NCBI GenBank assembly: GCA_963665525.1
Contig: OY762280.1
Span: 2,232,001-2,296,000 of the forward strand
Length of the DNA stretch: 64,000 bases
Reading direction: 5' to 3'
From: UBA12077 sp963665525
GTDB lineage: Bacteria > Bacteroidota > Bacteroidia > Bacteroidales > UBA12077
Both the position numbers and the translations under genes were made by a program. The notes beneath the pieces are model-generated. The model saw only the letters and a list, made by a program, of their open reading frames with translations. It was not told the DNA's origin and ran no database searches. This document shows positions 36,725 through 45,550 of this stretch, piece after piece. Within the stretch, counting starts at the first letter, position 1. The number at the start of each line of letters is the position of its first letter.

Positions 36725-37714
36725 CTATTGTGCTGCTAAGAATCGTTCTGCATCAATAGCTGCTTTACAACCAGATCCTGCAGCTGTTATCGCTTGTCTG
36801 TAATCAGGATCCATCACATCGCCACAGGCAAATACACCAGGTACTTTTGTTTTTGAACTTCCAGGTTCTGTTACAATATAACCAACTTCATCTGTGTCAA
36901 GGTAATCTGTAAAAATATCTGAATTGGGTTTATGACCTATCGCTACAAAAAAACCGTGAATATCTTTTTTAACTTCTTCACCTTTGGCATTGTTTAAAAC
37001 CACTCCGTTAACACCACTCATATCACCAACAATTTCTTTGGTTGTATGCTCGAATAAAACTTCGATATTTGGTGTTTTCATCACTCTTTCAACCATCACT
37101 TTAGATGCTCGCATATAATCTTTACGAATAATTAAATAAACCTTATTACAGATTCCTGCAAGATATGTTGCTTCTTCTGCAGCCGTATCGCCACCACCAA
37201 CAACTGCTACATCTTTTCCTTTATAAAAGAAGCCATCACAAGTAGCACATGCCGATACTCCCATTCCCTTATATTTCTCTTCTGATTCTAATCCAAGATA
37301 TTTAGCTGTTGCTCCTGTTGCAATAATTAAAGACTCAGCTTCAATCAATTTATTACCATCAATGGTAACTTTAAATGGGCGTTGGCTTAAATCAGTTGCT
37401 GTAGCTATACCAAATCTTACATCAGTACCAAAGCGCTGTGCTTGTTTTTTTAAATCTTCCATCATGGCAGGTCCGGTAATTCCTTCCGGATATCCAGGGA
37501 AATTCTCAACATCGTTCGTTGTGGTTAGCTGACCGCCTGGTTCTAAACCCTCGTACATTACAGGATTTAAATTAGCCCTGGCAGCATAAATTGCAGCAGT
37601 ATAACCGGCAGGCCCTGAACCTATGATTAAACATTTTACTTTTTCTGCATCAGAATTGGTCATGCTCTGACTTTTATCTTCTTCTAAATTGTCCATTGAC
37701 TTAAATAATGCCAT
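36725..37714 (-). CDS. trxB: Thioredoxin-disulfide reductase
   Basis: The 329-residue flavoprotein has an FAD motif GSGPAGYTAA from about residue 32, redox pair Cys156/Cys159 in ACATCDGF, an NADPH motif VVGGGDTAAEEA, and a C-terminal FACGDVMD. It keeps thioredoxin reduced. The first 18-25 residues precede the core, so starts at Met7 or Met18 are also possible. Confidence 0.94.
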   Translation of the reverse strand: MALFKSMDNLEEDKSQSMTNSDAEKVKCLIIGSGPAGYTAAIYAARANLNPVMYEGLEPGGQLTTTNDVENFPGYPEGITGPAMMEDLKKQAQRFGTDVRFGIATATDLSQRPFKVTIDGNKLIEAESLIIATGATAKYLGLESEEKYKGMGVSACATCDGFFYKGKDVAVVGGGDTAAEEATYLAGICNKVYLIIRKDYMRASKVMVERVMKTPNIEVLFEHTTKEIVGDMSGVNGVVLNNAKGEEVKKDIHGFFVAIGHKPNSDIFTDYLDTDEVGYIVTEPGSSKTKVPGVFACGDVMDPDYRQAITAAGSGCKAAIDAERFLAAQ

Positions 37715-37869
37715 TTTATTTTGATTTTAATTTATTGATTTGTTTTTTCTTACTAATTATCTAACTATTTATATTTTTATGATTCTTTCCAAGCAATAAA
37801 TATACCATATTTTAATTTAAAAGAAATTTTGGATATTAAGATTTCGTAAGTATTTTTACAATCCTGATT

Positions 37870-37943
37870 CGGGGTGTGGCGCAGTTGGCTAGCGTACTTG
37901 CATGGGGTGCAAGTGGTCGTCCGTTCGAGTCGGATCACCCCGA
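37870..37943 (+). tRNA. tRNA-Pro (anticodon GGG)
   Basis: A complete cloverleaf is visible: acceptor CGGGGTG/CACCCCG, D stem GCGC/GCGT, anticodon stem CTTGC/GCAAG with loop ATGGGGT (anticodon GGG), T stem GTCCG/CGGAT with loop TTCGAGT, and discriminator A. The length is 74 nt; CCA is not encoded. It borders the accessory region to its right. An open frame on the minus strand across it is not a gene. Confidence 0.93.
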
Positions 37944-37950
37944 CAATCAA

Positions 37951-37987
37951 TAAGTCTGTTTTGCATAGCAAAATGGGCTTTTTTTAT
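37951..37987 (+). terminator. Terminator after tRNA-Pro
   Basis: AGTCTGTTTTGC, loop ATA and GCAAAATGGGCT are followed by a run of seven Ts. The pairing is imperfect near the base. Confidence 0.6.
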
Positions 37988-38207
37988 TGGTCGCATTTTT
38001 GTCGCAAACCGTCATAATTACCAACAACCTGACAAATTAACACTTTAAGCTGACAATCCTTTCTTTGTAATGAATTATGTTTAACTTTATAAGAATAATC
38101 ATAGTACAAATTGTACTTGTATAAGCAACTTAGGGCCAATTATACTTATTGTCTTGTGCATTGTGCTAAAAAAGATGATTAATTTTTTAAGTTTAAGCAA
38201 TTTTACA

Positions 38208-38975
38208 ATGTCGGAAAAAATAATAGAGAACGATAGTAAATTTCATCAACCACAGTGGAATGCAAAATTGTGGAGATATATGTCTATCGATAAGTTTTTT
38301 GATTTATTATTAAATAATCAGCTTTATTTCTCAAATCTTATCAAAATGACTGATGAAAACGAAGCTCAAATACCAAAGAAAAATATTGAAGAATTACGAA
38401 AGTCATTTTCAGATAAATTTAATGATAACGATAAGGATAGACCTGACTTTATAGATTTCAATATTGACATTTTACAAAGAAAGCAATCTACATTTGTGAA
38501 TTGCTGGATATTAAGTCCAAATGAAAGTTATGCACTTTGGAAAATATATTTGGGTGGTGAAAAATTAGGTATTGCAATAAAAACTAATACCAAAAAGTTG
38601 GTAGATTCTATTAATTCTGAGAATGTTTTTAAAAATGATCACATTTATTTTTCTAAAGTAGATTATGCAGATTATTTAAAAGGTGAAATTGATATTAAAA
38701 AACTAACCATTACAAAAAGACTACCATATAAATATGAAAATGAAGCAAGATTAATGGTATTTAAAGAACCTGAATTTAAGCAATCTGTTTTCTCTAAAGA
38801 ACAAAATATTATAAACGGTCTAAAATTTAATATAAACGCGGATTCTTTAATTGAAGAAATTTATCTATCTCCTTTTGGCGGGAATGTATTTAAATATAAC
38901 TTTAAAAAATTAATAGAAAAGATTAATCCAAGCTTAGTTTCAAGATTAAGAAAATCTGAAATAAGAGATAAATAA
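38208..38975 (+). CDS. DUF2971 domain protein
   Basis: The start chosen is ATG 38208 (MSEKIIENDSKF); an in-frame ATG 18 codons upstream gives a less likely hydrophobic lead. The 255-residue product shows the DUF2971 pattern: LWRYMSIDKFFDLLLNNQLYFSN, FVNCWILSPNESYALWKIYLG and a C-terminal EIYLSPFGG. The biochemical function is not known; related genes are frequent in mobile and defence-rich regions. Its stop codon is seven bp before the first attC-like element, as a cassette gene would be. Confidence 0.75.
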   Translation: MSEKIIENDSKFHQPQWNAKLWRYMSIDKFFDLLLNNQLYFSNLIKMTDENEAQIPKKNIEELRKSFSDKFNDNDKDRPDFIDFNIDILQRKQSTFVNCWILSPNESYALWKIYLGGEKLGIAIKTNTKKLVDSINSENVFKNDHIYFSKVDYADYLKGEIDIKKLTITKRLPYKYENEARLMVFKEPEFKQSVFSKEQNIINGLKFNINADSLIEEIYLSPFGGNVFKYNFKKLIEKINPSLVSRLRKSEIRDK

Positions 38976-38982
38976 CTGGTCA

Positions 38983-39124
38983 TAACATCGGGTCAAACTG
39001 CATACGGGGTTTTGGTGGTTTTTTGACAAATTTAGTTATCTTTAACATTGTTTCAGTACCGATAGCTATCGGTACTGAAACACAGTGGCGATCCCGCACG
39101 CTTCAAACCTGAGTACCGTTGCAA
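38983..39124 (+). repeat. attC-like imperfect palindrome, copy 1
   Basis: It begins TAACATCGGGTCAAACTGCA and ends GAGTACCGTTGCAA. The outer arms are partly complementary (TAAC..GGGTC with GTACCGTT), with the bulge ATC on the left arm. The tip is a perfect palindrome (GTACCGATAGCTATCGGTAC) inside TTTCA/TGAAA. The right arm contains GGCGATCCCGCAC, shared with copies 3 and 4. Confidence 0.7.
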
Positions 39125-39185
39125 ATAGGCGAATAAAACCCACGGAATCAATCTTACTTCTTAAGTTTAAATATTTGCAGCTACT

Positions 39186-39831
39186 TTATTGTTCTTTATA
39201 ATTACTTGAATAATCTTGCAACTGCAAGCTGAACTGTGAGATTGAATTAGCTAATGCTTCGTTCCATGAATTTGCAATTAACTCTTCAGCTTTTTTAGTT
39301 GCAATGAATGCAAATGGATTAATTGCAGTTGCTATAGCATTGCCAGATAATCTTTCTACTGAATTTCCATCAGTAACAGTGGTAAAAATTATATTCTTTT
39401 TTGAGTCCATAACAATGTAGTCGATATATAAATTAGTTTTCGTGTCGCTAAAAATGGATTTGCCCATATCTATTTTATAATCTTTCCAATCAACTTTAAG
39501 ATAATAGTCATAGTTTTCATTTTCAGAAATTTCATTTGCAAAATCCACTTCCTGAAATTGAGAAGATATAAAACTTAAAGCATTTGATTTTATAGATTCT
39601 CCTCCATTTAATGAAAATTTATCTGAAAAAGCTCCAGGTTTAAAAACAATTACTTTTTCAGAAGTATTTTTATCCATAACAACCAAAATACTAGAGTTTT
39701 TTTTTCAAAGCGTCTTTTTGTATTACTATTCCCTTTTCGAGTGGAACCTTTCTAACACAACTAATTAGAAATAACATAGTAATGAAGTAAGTTATTTTTA
39801 CAAATCCATTTTTAACATTTACTTTTTTCAT
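39186..39831 (-). CDS. Lipoprotein of unknown family, split by a poly-A frameshift
   Basis: A start at ATG 39831 gives a lipoprotein signal (FITMLFLISC, lipid Cys25) running to residue 42, then AAAAAAAAA (39705-39697) and a stop at CTC TAG. Removing one A joins it as DALKKNSSILVVMDKN to the long frame that ends at 39186. That second part is about 160 residues and contains FKPGAFSDKFSLNGGE and a C-terminal ANSWNEALANSISQF. The whole would be about 214 residues. It is the only minus-strand gene of the accessory region. No function is recognised. The shift could be a phase switch, slippage site, mutation or sequence error. Confidence 0.65.
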
Positions 39832-39931
39832 GCTTTTCTTTTTATGAGTTAATATTTATCTGTCATTATCAATATTTTAGTAAAATTATGAAATATAACA
39901 TCTTAAGTCAATAAATTTGTTTATTCGCCCA

Positions 39932-40070
39932 ATTTGTAACATCGGGTCAAACTGCATGCGGGGTTTTGTGGTTTTTTGACTAATTTAGTTATCTTTAACA
40001 TTAGTTAACCGGTGATAGTGTAACACGGCGGTAATCCCGCACATAATGCTACCCACAGACCATTACAAAT
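39932..40070 (+). repeat. attC-like imperfect palindrome, copy 2
   Basis: It is nearly identical to copy 1 over its left third (TAACATCGGGTCAAACTGCA, then CGGGGTTTTG). The outermost bases pair perfectly: ATTTGTAA on the left with TTACAAAT on the right. The 3' core reads CATTACA, so the G of the usual GTT is changed. The right arm has AATCCCGCACATAATGCTACC. The tip differs from copy 1. Confidence 0.7.
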
Positions 40071-40457
40071 AATACCCTCAAAAAGAAAAATCAAATAAAT
40101 ACATCCCATTTTGACAAGCAATTAATTCAAGAAACTCATTTAGCAGTTCGACAATTCATCTTAAATTGTATTGTATCTCGTTCTAATAATTAAAGTATAT
40201 TTAATTCTTAACAATTTGACAGTATATTTATTAAGATTGGTTTGGTAGGTTTAATAAATAAAAAATTAGCATTCCAACCCTGACGGTTGCATAAAGAGAT
40301 AATAAAACGCTTTAATTGAACAAGATCCTTTATTGATAAAATAACATATTTGTCTGTATTTCAAATTAAATTATTTGTTTTATTTCCATTAACATAACAA
40401 GCAAAAATCAATTTTTATATATTTGTTATACTAACATGTTAAAAGTTAAAATATAGC
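40071..40457. other. 387-bp noncoding stretch upstream of the histidine kinase
   Basis: AT-rich, with no supported gene. TATATTTG at 40418-40425 fits the -7 TANNTTTG element, but no TTTG is at the right -33 distance. The word around it (ATTTGTTATA then ATGTTA) recurs before the serine hydrolase at 46.4 kb, so it may be a shared promoter form. Confidence 0.4.
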
Positions 40458-42662
40458 ATGAAAAAACAATTTGGAGAAATATTTGATGTTGAAGAATTAA
40501 AAAGAGTTTGTTTGGAATTCTCTGAATTGACCGGAATGTCAACAGCTATTATTGATTTGGACGGAAATATTATTGTTGATGCTGAATGGCAAGAAATATG
40601 TACAAAGTTTCATCGGGGAAATGCAATAACTAAACAACCTTGCATTAAAAGTGATACAAAACTTGCAGTACAATTCAAGCAAGGCAAAAAATATAATGTT
40701 TATAGTTGTAAAAATGGACTTATTGATATTGCTATACCAATTATTATTGAAGATGAGCATATTGCTAATTTTTTTATTGGACAATTTTTATTTGAAAAAC
40801 CCGATATCGAATTTTTTCGAAAACAAGCACAAACCTATTCTTTTGATGAAGAAGAATACTTAATGGCACTTAAGAATGTTCCAATATTTGATGAAAACAC
40901 TGTAAGAAAAAACATTTCGCTTTTGCTGCAATTGATAGAAATATTAGTAAAATCAGGGCTTAAAAATCTAAAAATCAGAGAAAAAGAAGAAAAAGCAGAA
41001 ACAAGTGAACAACAATTAGAATTAATTGCCAATAATCTTATTGAAGGAATGATTTATCAGGTAGCCATGCTGGATGAAAACAGGAGGCAGTTCAATTATC
41101 TGAGTGATGGGGTTTTTCAACTTTATGGTTGTTCTCCAGAGGAGGCAATGAACAATCCAGACTTAATTTACGGTAAAATACATCCTGATGATATTGAAAA
41201 CTTAATTGTTGCAGAAAAAAAAGCACTGAAGAACATGTCAACTTTTAAGGTGGAGGCCCGAGTGTTTAATCCGGATGGAAGTATCAGATGGTCATACTAC
41301 GTATCACAACCACGGATTATAAACAATTTGGTTTGCTGGGACGGTATTGAAGTCGATATTTCCGACAGAAAGCTAATGGAAATTGAACTTAAAGAAGCGA
41401 AGGGAAAAGCTGAAGAAAATGAAAATGAAATAAGAACCCAGCATGAAGAGATAAATCTACATAACGAAAGGTTAGAGAGTCTTCTTCGGATTTCTCAATT
41501 CAAAACAAATTCAATTCAGGAATTGCTGGATTATGCACTTCATGAAGCAATTGAGCTAACAAACAGTAAAATTGGATATATTTATTTTTATAATGAGTCC
41601 ACTCGTCAGTTCTCATTAAATACTTGGTCGAAAGAGGTAATGAAAGAATGTGCTGTTCAAAATCCACAAACAATTTATAATCTGGATGATACAGGATGCT
41701 GGGGTGAAGCTGTAAGACAACGAAAACCTATTGTAATCAATGAATATAAAAAAGAAAATCCAATAAACAAGGGAACACCGGAAGGCCATGTTAAGTTAAA
41801 TAAATTTCTTACAATACCGGTAATTTTAGACAATAAAATAGTTGCTGTTGCTGGTGTTGCCAACAAAAAAACTGATTATAATAGCTTTGATATACGACAA
41901 TTGACATTGTTAATGGACAATGTTTGGAAAATATCAGAAAGAATTTCAATAATTGATGAACTTAGAAAGGTTAATGCAAATAAAGACCGTTTTATAAACA
42001 TACTTGCTCATGATTTGAGGAATCCCTTTAATAATTTATTGGGTTTTTCAAATATGTTAATTGAAAATTTTGTTGAATATGACAAATCTAAAATTGAAGA
42101 AATATTAGGAATCATAAATTACACAACACATAAAACATTCAATTTACTGGAAGATTTATTATTATGGTCAAAAGCGCAAGCAGGAATGTTGTCGTTTCAG
42201 CCACAGAAATATATGTTCATTGATATTTATAATGAAGTTTTGGAATTAATGCAATCTATTGCTAATAAAAAAAATATAACAATTCGATATACAGAAAAAG
42301 AAAGAATTGAAATCTTTGCTGACAATAGTATGTTCAAAACCATTTTAAGAAATTTAATTTCTAATGCTATAAAATATTCAAATACCAATGGAAAGATAAA
42401 TATTTATACAGAAAAAGATAAGGATTATGTTATTATAACAATATCTGACAATGGAGTGGGCATAGAGCAGGAAAACATTCCCAAATTATTTGAATTTTCC
42501 AGCCAATACACAACCCAAGGAACAGATGGCGAAAGCGGAACAGGTTTTGGATTAACTCTTTGCAAAGACTTTGTAGAAAATCACGGTGGTAAAATTTGGG
42601 TTGAAAGTGAAATTGGTAAAGGAAGTAATTTCATATTTACTATACCCTTTAAGGTGGAATAA
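40458..42662 (+). CDS. Hybrid-free sensor histidine kinase with PocR, PAS and GAF domains
   Basis: The 734-residue soluble kinase has a PocR-type sensor domain at about residues 1-170 (FDVEELKRVCLEFSELTGMSTAIID; Cys-containing PCIKSD). A PAS domain at about 190-310, a coiled coil and a GAF domain at about 345-490 follow. HisKA with the phospho-acceptor His518 (LAHDLRNPFNNLL) and a HATPase (N box NLISNAIKYS; DNGVGIE; GTGFGLTL) complete it. No transmembrane segment, receiver domain or neighbouring response regulator is seen, so it is an orphan in the cassette-like region. PocR domains are proposed to bind small hydrocarbon derivatives. Confidence 0.9.
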   Translation: MKKQFGEIFDVEELKRVCLEFSELTGMSTAIIDLDGNIIVDAEWQEICTKFHRGNAITKQPCIKSDTKLAVQFKQGKKYNVYSCKNGLIDIAIPIIIEDEHIANFFIGQFLFEKPDIEFFRKQAQTYSFDEEEYLMALKNVPIFDENTVRKNISLLLQLIEILVKSGLKNLKIREKEEKAETSEQQLELIANNLIEGMIYQVAMLDENRRQFNYLSDGVFQLYGCSPEEAMNNPDLIYGKIHPDDIENLIVAEKKALKNMSTFKVEARVFNPDGSIRWSYYVSQPRIINNLVCWDGIEVDISDRKLMEIELKEAKGKAEENENEIRTQHEEINLHNERLESLLRISQFKTNSIQELLDYALHEAIELTNSKIGYIYFYNESTRQFSLNTWSKEVMKECAVQNPQTIYNLDDTGCWGEAVRQRKPIVINEYKKENPINKGTPEGHVKLNKFLTIPVILDNKIVAVAGVANKKTDYNSFDIRQLTLLMDNVWKISERISIIDELRKVNANKDRFINILAHDLRNPFNNLLGFSNMLIENFVEYDKSKIEEILGIINYTTHKTFNLLEDLLLWSKAQAGMLSFQPQKYMFIDIYNEVLELMQSIANKKNITIRYTEKERIEIFADNSMFKTILRNLISNAIKYSNTNGKINIYTEKDKDYVIITISDNGVGIEQENIPKLFEFSSQYTTQGTDGESGTGFGLTLCKDFVENHGGKIWVESEIGKGSNFIFTIPFKVE

Positions 42663-42821
42663 TTCTAACAAATCATTTTAATATAAGATTTACCTTATCT
42701 ATACAATTTAGAATGCTTTGCATAGTAATTTGAAATCCCAACCCTAATACTAATTTTTTGCGATTTTCATAGAAAAGCCTTTCCCAACTTGACGAGTATG
42801 ATGGCATTATTGCCCAACTTA
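42663..42821. other. Spacer between histidine kinase and attC-like copy 3
   Basis: No gene is supported. The end of the spacer (GCCCAACTTA just before TAACATCGGG) resembles the bases preceding copy 2 (GCCCAATTTG), so the repeat homology extends about 14 bp to the left in these two copies. Confidence 0.4.
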
Positions 42822-43002
42822 TAACATCGGGTCTTAAAGCATGCGGGTTTTAGTTGTGGTTTACTCGCTTTGCTCATGAGGCTCCCTTTGGTCGGTTGGC
42901 AAGCATTTATTATATTTGTTTCAATGTCAACGGGTATCGATAGCTATCGGTGCTGAAACACGGTGGCGATCCCGCACATAATGATACCCTCGGACCGTTA
43001 CA
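42822..43002 (+). repeat. attC-like imperfect palindrome, copy 3
   Basis: The longest copy (181 bp) begins TAACATCGGGTCTTAAAGCA and ends CCCTCGGACCGTTACA. It shares the CGATAGCTATCG tip with copy 1 and GGCGATCCCGCACATAATG with copies 1, 2 and 4. About 40 extra bases sit between arm and tip. Confidence 0.7.
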
Positions 43003-43070
43003 GGTAATTTAAAACTATGCGTCGTGCTAAAATAGGTTGACACTTTTTTCTAAACTTAAGAAGTGTCAAT

Positions 43071-43460
43071 ATGAAACTAAAAAAACAAGTTACCCCAAGA
43101 AAAATTTATTCCTACGCTTTCAAGAAAGAAGTTGTTCAGGAATATGACAATGGACAAATCTCTAAAAGAGCTTTAGCTATTAAAAATCAAATAAATCCTT
43201 CGACTTTAGACCGTTGGATTGAAAAGTATAGTATCTTAGCCAGAAACAAACAAATGGCTGAAAAACACTCAAATGATCCCAAACACAAAGTAAAACGCTT
43301 AGAGAAACGAATTGAAGAACTGGAAGCTATGCTCGAAATTGATGACATGGCCTGGGAAATCATGGAAGAAATGACTGGTGACCCTAACCTGCGAAAAAAG
43401 CATATTCCCGAATCGCTGATAAAAGCATTGCAAAAAGCACGAAAAAGTCGTTTAAAATAA
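43071..43460 (+). CDS. IS3-family transposase OrfA
   Basis: The 129-residue protein has an N-terminal helix-turn-helix (FKKEVVQEYDNGQISKRALAIKNQINPSTLDRWI) and a coiled-coil, leucine-zipper-like C-terminal half (KRLEKRIEELEAML). It binds the IS ends. Just before its stop TAA lies T TTA AAA (43451-43457), a -1 slippery heptamer that fuses it to OrfB. Confidence 0.92.
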   Translation: MKLKKQVTPRKIYSYAFKKEVVQEYDNGQISKRALAIKNQINPSTLDRWIEKYSILARNKQMAEKHSNDPKHKVKRLEKRIEELEAMLEIDDMAWEIMEEMTGDPNLRKKHIPESLIKALQKARKSRLK

Positions 43461-44341
43461 CCCTTATATGCAAGCGGTTTGGGATTAGCAGACAGGCATT
43501 ATACAAAAAGTTACAAAGAACTAATGAAGCTTTATCACAACACCAAATTGTGATAAAGCTGGTGCAACAAATCAGATATGAACAACCATTCATAGGAACT
43601 GAAAAGCTCTATGGATTAATTAAACAAGACTTACAAAAAATGAACATTAAAATTGGAAGATGCAAGTTAAACAGCATCTTAAAAGAGTATGGAATGCTGG
43701 TTAGAAAACGCAAGAAAAATGTTATTACCACCAACTCTCACCATCGGTTCAGGAAATATCCTAACCTTGTGAAGAATATGGAAATCACTAAACCTGAACA
43801 AGTCTGGGTTGGTGACATCACCTATGTTAAAACCGACCAGGGTAATAATTACTTACACTTGCTTACAGACGCTTATTCGAAGCGTATTGTTGGTTTTGAG
43901 TTATCGGATAACCTGAAGGCAGAATCTACTTTAAATGCCCTTAAAATGGCTCTAAAAGGGCGGAAATACCCTGAAAGAAAACTAACACATCATTCGGATC
44001 GTGGAATCCAGTATTGCAGTGATGATTATATTCAAGTGCTCATGGATAATCATATGTTAATTAGCATGACTGAAAACTCTGATCCCTACGAAAATGCCAT
44101 AGCTGAAAGAGTAAACGGAATACTTAAGTATGAGTTCTCCATCGGCGAGGGTTTTAAAAACCATGCTTCTGCCCTATCTGAAGTAAAAAAATCTGTGTTT
44201 ATTTATAACACCCGAAGACCCCACAGAAGCTGTAAAATGCTTACTCCTGAAAATGCTCATCTGAATGGAAAATATAAACTTCCATCCTATTCTATCAAAT
44301 TGAAAACAAAAAATGAATTATCTTTAACAAAAAACTGCTAA
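43457..44341 (+). CDS. IS3-family transposase OrfB (DDE integrase part), reached by -1 frameshift
   Basis: After the -1 shift the frame reads ITLICKRFGISRQALYKKLQ and continues without a stop to 44341. A GTG at 43550 is only a formal internal start. The catalytic triad is visible: Asp in WVGDITYVKT, Asp in HHSDRGIQYCS and Glu in NAIAERVNGILK. With OrfA it forms the OrfAB transposase. Confidence 0.92.
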   Translation: MTLICKRFGISRQALYKKLQRTNEALSQHQIVIKLVQQIRYEQPFIGTEKLYGLIKQDLQKMNIKIGRCKLNSILKEYGMLVRKRKKNVITTNSHHRFRKYPNLVKNMEITKPEQVWVGDITYVKTDQGNNYLHLLTDAYSKRIVGFELSDNLKAESTLNALKMALKGRKYPERKLTHHSDRGIQYCSDDYIQVLMDNHMLISMTENSDPYENAIAERVNGILKYEFSIGEGFKNHASALSEVKKSVFIYNTRRPHRSCKMLTPENAHLNGKYKLPSYSIKLKTKNELSLTKNC

Positions 44342-44380
44342 AAATATGTCAACTTATTTTAGCACGAGACACTATTACGC

Positions 44381-45208
44381 ATGAGAACAATTACAAGAAT
44401 CTATTTAATTGTATCAATACTATTTGGTTTAGTTATTCCAAAAACTCAAGGACAAGAAATTACTATAAAAATTGGGGAAAGAGATAGTATTCAGTCAATA
44501 ATACTCAATGAAACTCGGAATTTTATAGTACATCTTCCAGACAATTATGATGAATCAAAATCTTATCCTATTCTATTTAGACTAGATGGAGATAGTGAAT
44601 TATTATTTGAAACTGTTGCAACTGTCAATCGACTGGTATATTCTGATGAGATAGCACCAGAAATGATAATTGTTGCTATTGAAAACACTTTTCGGGCACG
44701 AGATATGTGGCCAGTAAATAATGACTATTATCCTGAACCAAATATAGCTGGAGCCGAGAGTTTTCGAAAATTCCTTGAAAGTGAACTTCTTCCTTACATC
44801 GATAGTAAATTCCAAACTGACAATAGAATTCTTTGTGGACAATCACTAAGTGCAGTTTTTGTAGTATATTCTCTTTTAACTAAACCAAACTTGTTTAACT
44901 CTTATATTGGATCAAGCGCAGGTTTCCCTGCATGTGAACAATATTTTATTGAAATAAGAAACAAGTCATTTGAGCAAATTGATAATTTTCTCGGACAGAA
45001 AATTTTTATTACAAATGGACTACTGGATCCGCTTGATCCGGATGGATCTATTCATAAGCAATTAGTAGATTTTTCTAGTTCTATAAATGATAAACTTGCT
45101 CAGAGAATTTATTATAAACATTTGACATATGAAAATGAAGGTCATGTCCCGTTTCATAGTTTATATGACGGATTGAAATTTATCTTTGAGTCAAATATAG
45201 AAAAATAG
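44381..45208 (+). CDS. Secreted alpha/beta hydrolase (esterase D / enterochelin-esterase-like)
   Basis: The 275-residue protein has a signal peptide (ending QGQ, about residue 25), nucleophile Ser155 in CGQSLSA and likely His255 in NEGHVPFHS, with Asp near 217-221. This matches the esterase D (PF00756) family that cuts various esters. The substrate is unknown. It begins 21 bases after attC-like copy 3 once the IS is removed, and ends 14 bases before copy 4, so it forms the cleanest cassette-like unit. The IS may have cut it off from its promoter. Confidence 0.85.
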   Translation: MRTITRIYLIVSILFGLVIPKTQGQEITIKIGERDSIQSIILNETRNFIVHLPDNYDESKSYPILFRLDGDSELLFETVATVNRLVYSDEIAPEMIIVAIENTFRARDMWPVNNDYYPEPNIAGAESFRKFLESELLPYIDSKFQTDNRILCGQSLSAVFVVYSLLTKPNLFNSYIGSSAGFPACEQYFIEIRNKSFEQIDNFLGQKIFITNGLLDPLDPDGSIHKQLVDFSSSINDKLAQRIYYKHLTYENEGHVPFHSLYDGLKFIFESNIEK

Positions 45209-45222
45209 TTTTAAACAACCTT

Positions 45223-45354
45223 TAACAGCGGGTCAGCATCAATGCGGGTGTTTGGTGGGTTCTCGTGGTTTTACTATATTTGTTTCAATGTCACCAGTTG
45301 ACCTCGAAACACGGCGGCGATCCCACACAGAATGGTACTCGCGGACCGTTAGCA
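45223..45354 (+). repeat. attC-like imperfect palindrome, copy 4
   Basis: It begins TAACAGCGGGTCAGCATCAA and ends GGACCGTTAGCAA. The right arm carries ACACGGCGGCGATCCCACAC. The tip region is TTTCAATGTCACC with a short GACCTCGAAAC on the other side. It starts 14 bp after the esterase stop codon. Confidence 0.7.
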
Positions 45355-45420
45355 AACTTTCAATATGAAGCAAAAAATATAAGTACAAAAAATACATTCC
45401 CCTGTCCAATAGTTTGATTT

Positions 45421-45452
45421 TTTGGTGCTTTGACAACAAAAACGTAAATTCG
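45421..45452 (+). promoter_or_regulatory. Candidate promoter of the LpoB/CsgG-like gene
   Basis: TTTG (45421-45424), a 20-bp spacer and TAAATTCG (45445-45452) match the Bacteroidota consensus except one base of the -7 element. It lies about 100 bp before the ATG and outside the attC-like copy. Confidence 0.4.
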
Positions 45453-45550
45453 TATAGCTTATTGAATTATGATTAAGATATTTACCATTTGTTTATGTTA
45501 ATATTACTAAAGGAAAAGATACCATCTAATAATCGTAAATAAGAATAAAA

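Larger units (their letters stand above)
43018..44371 (+). mobile_element. Complete IS3-family insertion sequence
   Basis: Terminal inverted repeats are TGCGTCGTGCTAAAATAGGT on the left and TGTCTCGTGCTAAAATAAGT on the right (read inward), with TG/CA ends. Both are flanked by the direct repeat CTA (43015-43017 and 44372-44374), a 3-bp target duplication. The element of 1354 bp holds overlapping orfA and orfB. It lies 21 bp of original sequence before the esterase ATG, next to attC-like copy 3. It looks intact and recently inserted. Confidence 0.93.

Noticed and set aside
37777..37971. Minus-strand open frame of 64 codons across the tRNA-Pro
   Set aside because: It is the complement of the tRNA and its terminator, with no family features or ribosome site.
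37988..38060. Possible remnant of an integrase end on the minus strand next to the tRNA (reads VVGNYDGLRQKCDQ then stop)
   Set aside because: Too short, and no further integrase sequence can be followed upstream, so it is not called.
38104..38116. Palindrome GTACAAATTGTAC upstream of the DUF2971 gene
   Set aside because: A 13-base palindrome in AT-rich DNA is expected by chance, and no other copy was noticed.
43550..44341. OrfB as an independent gene from GTG 43550
   Set aside because: The frame is open well upstream and a slippery heptamer joins it to OrfA, as is usual in IS3 elements.
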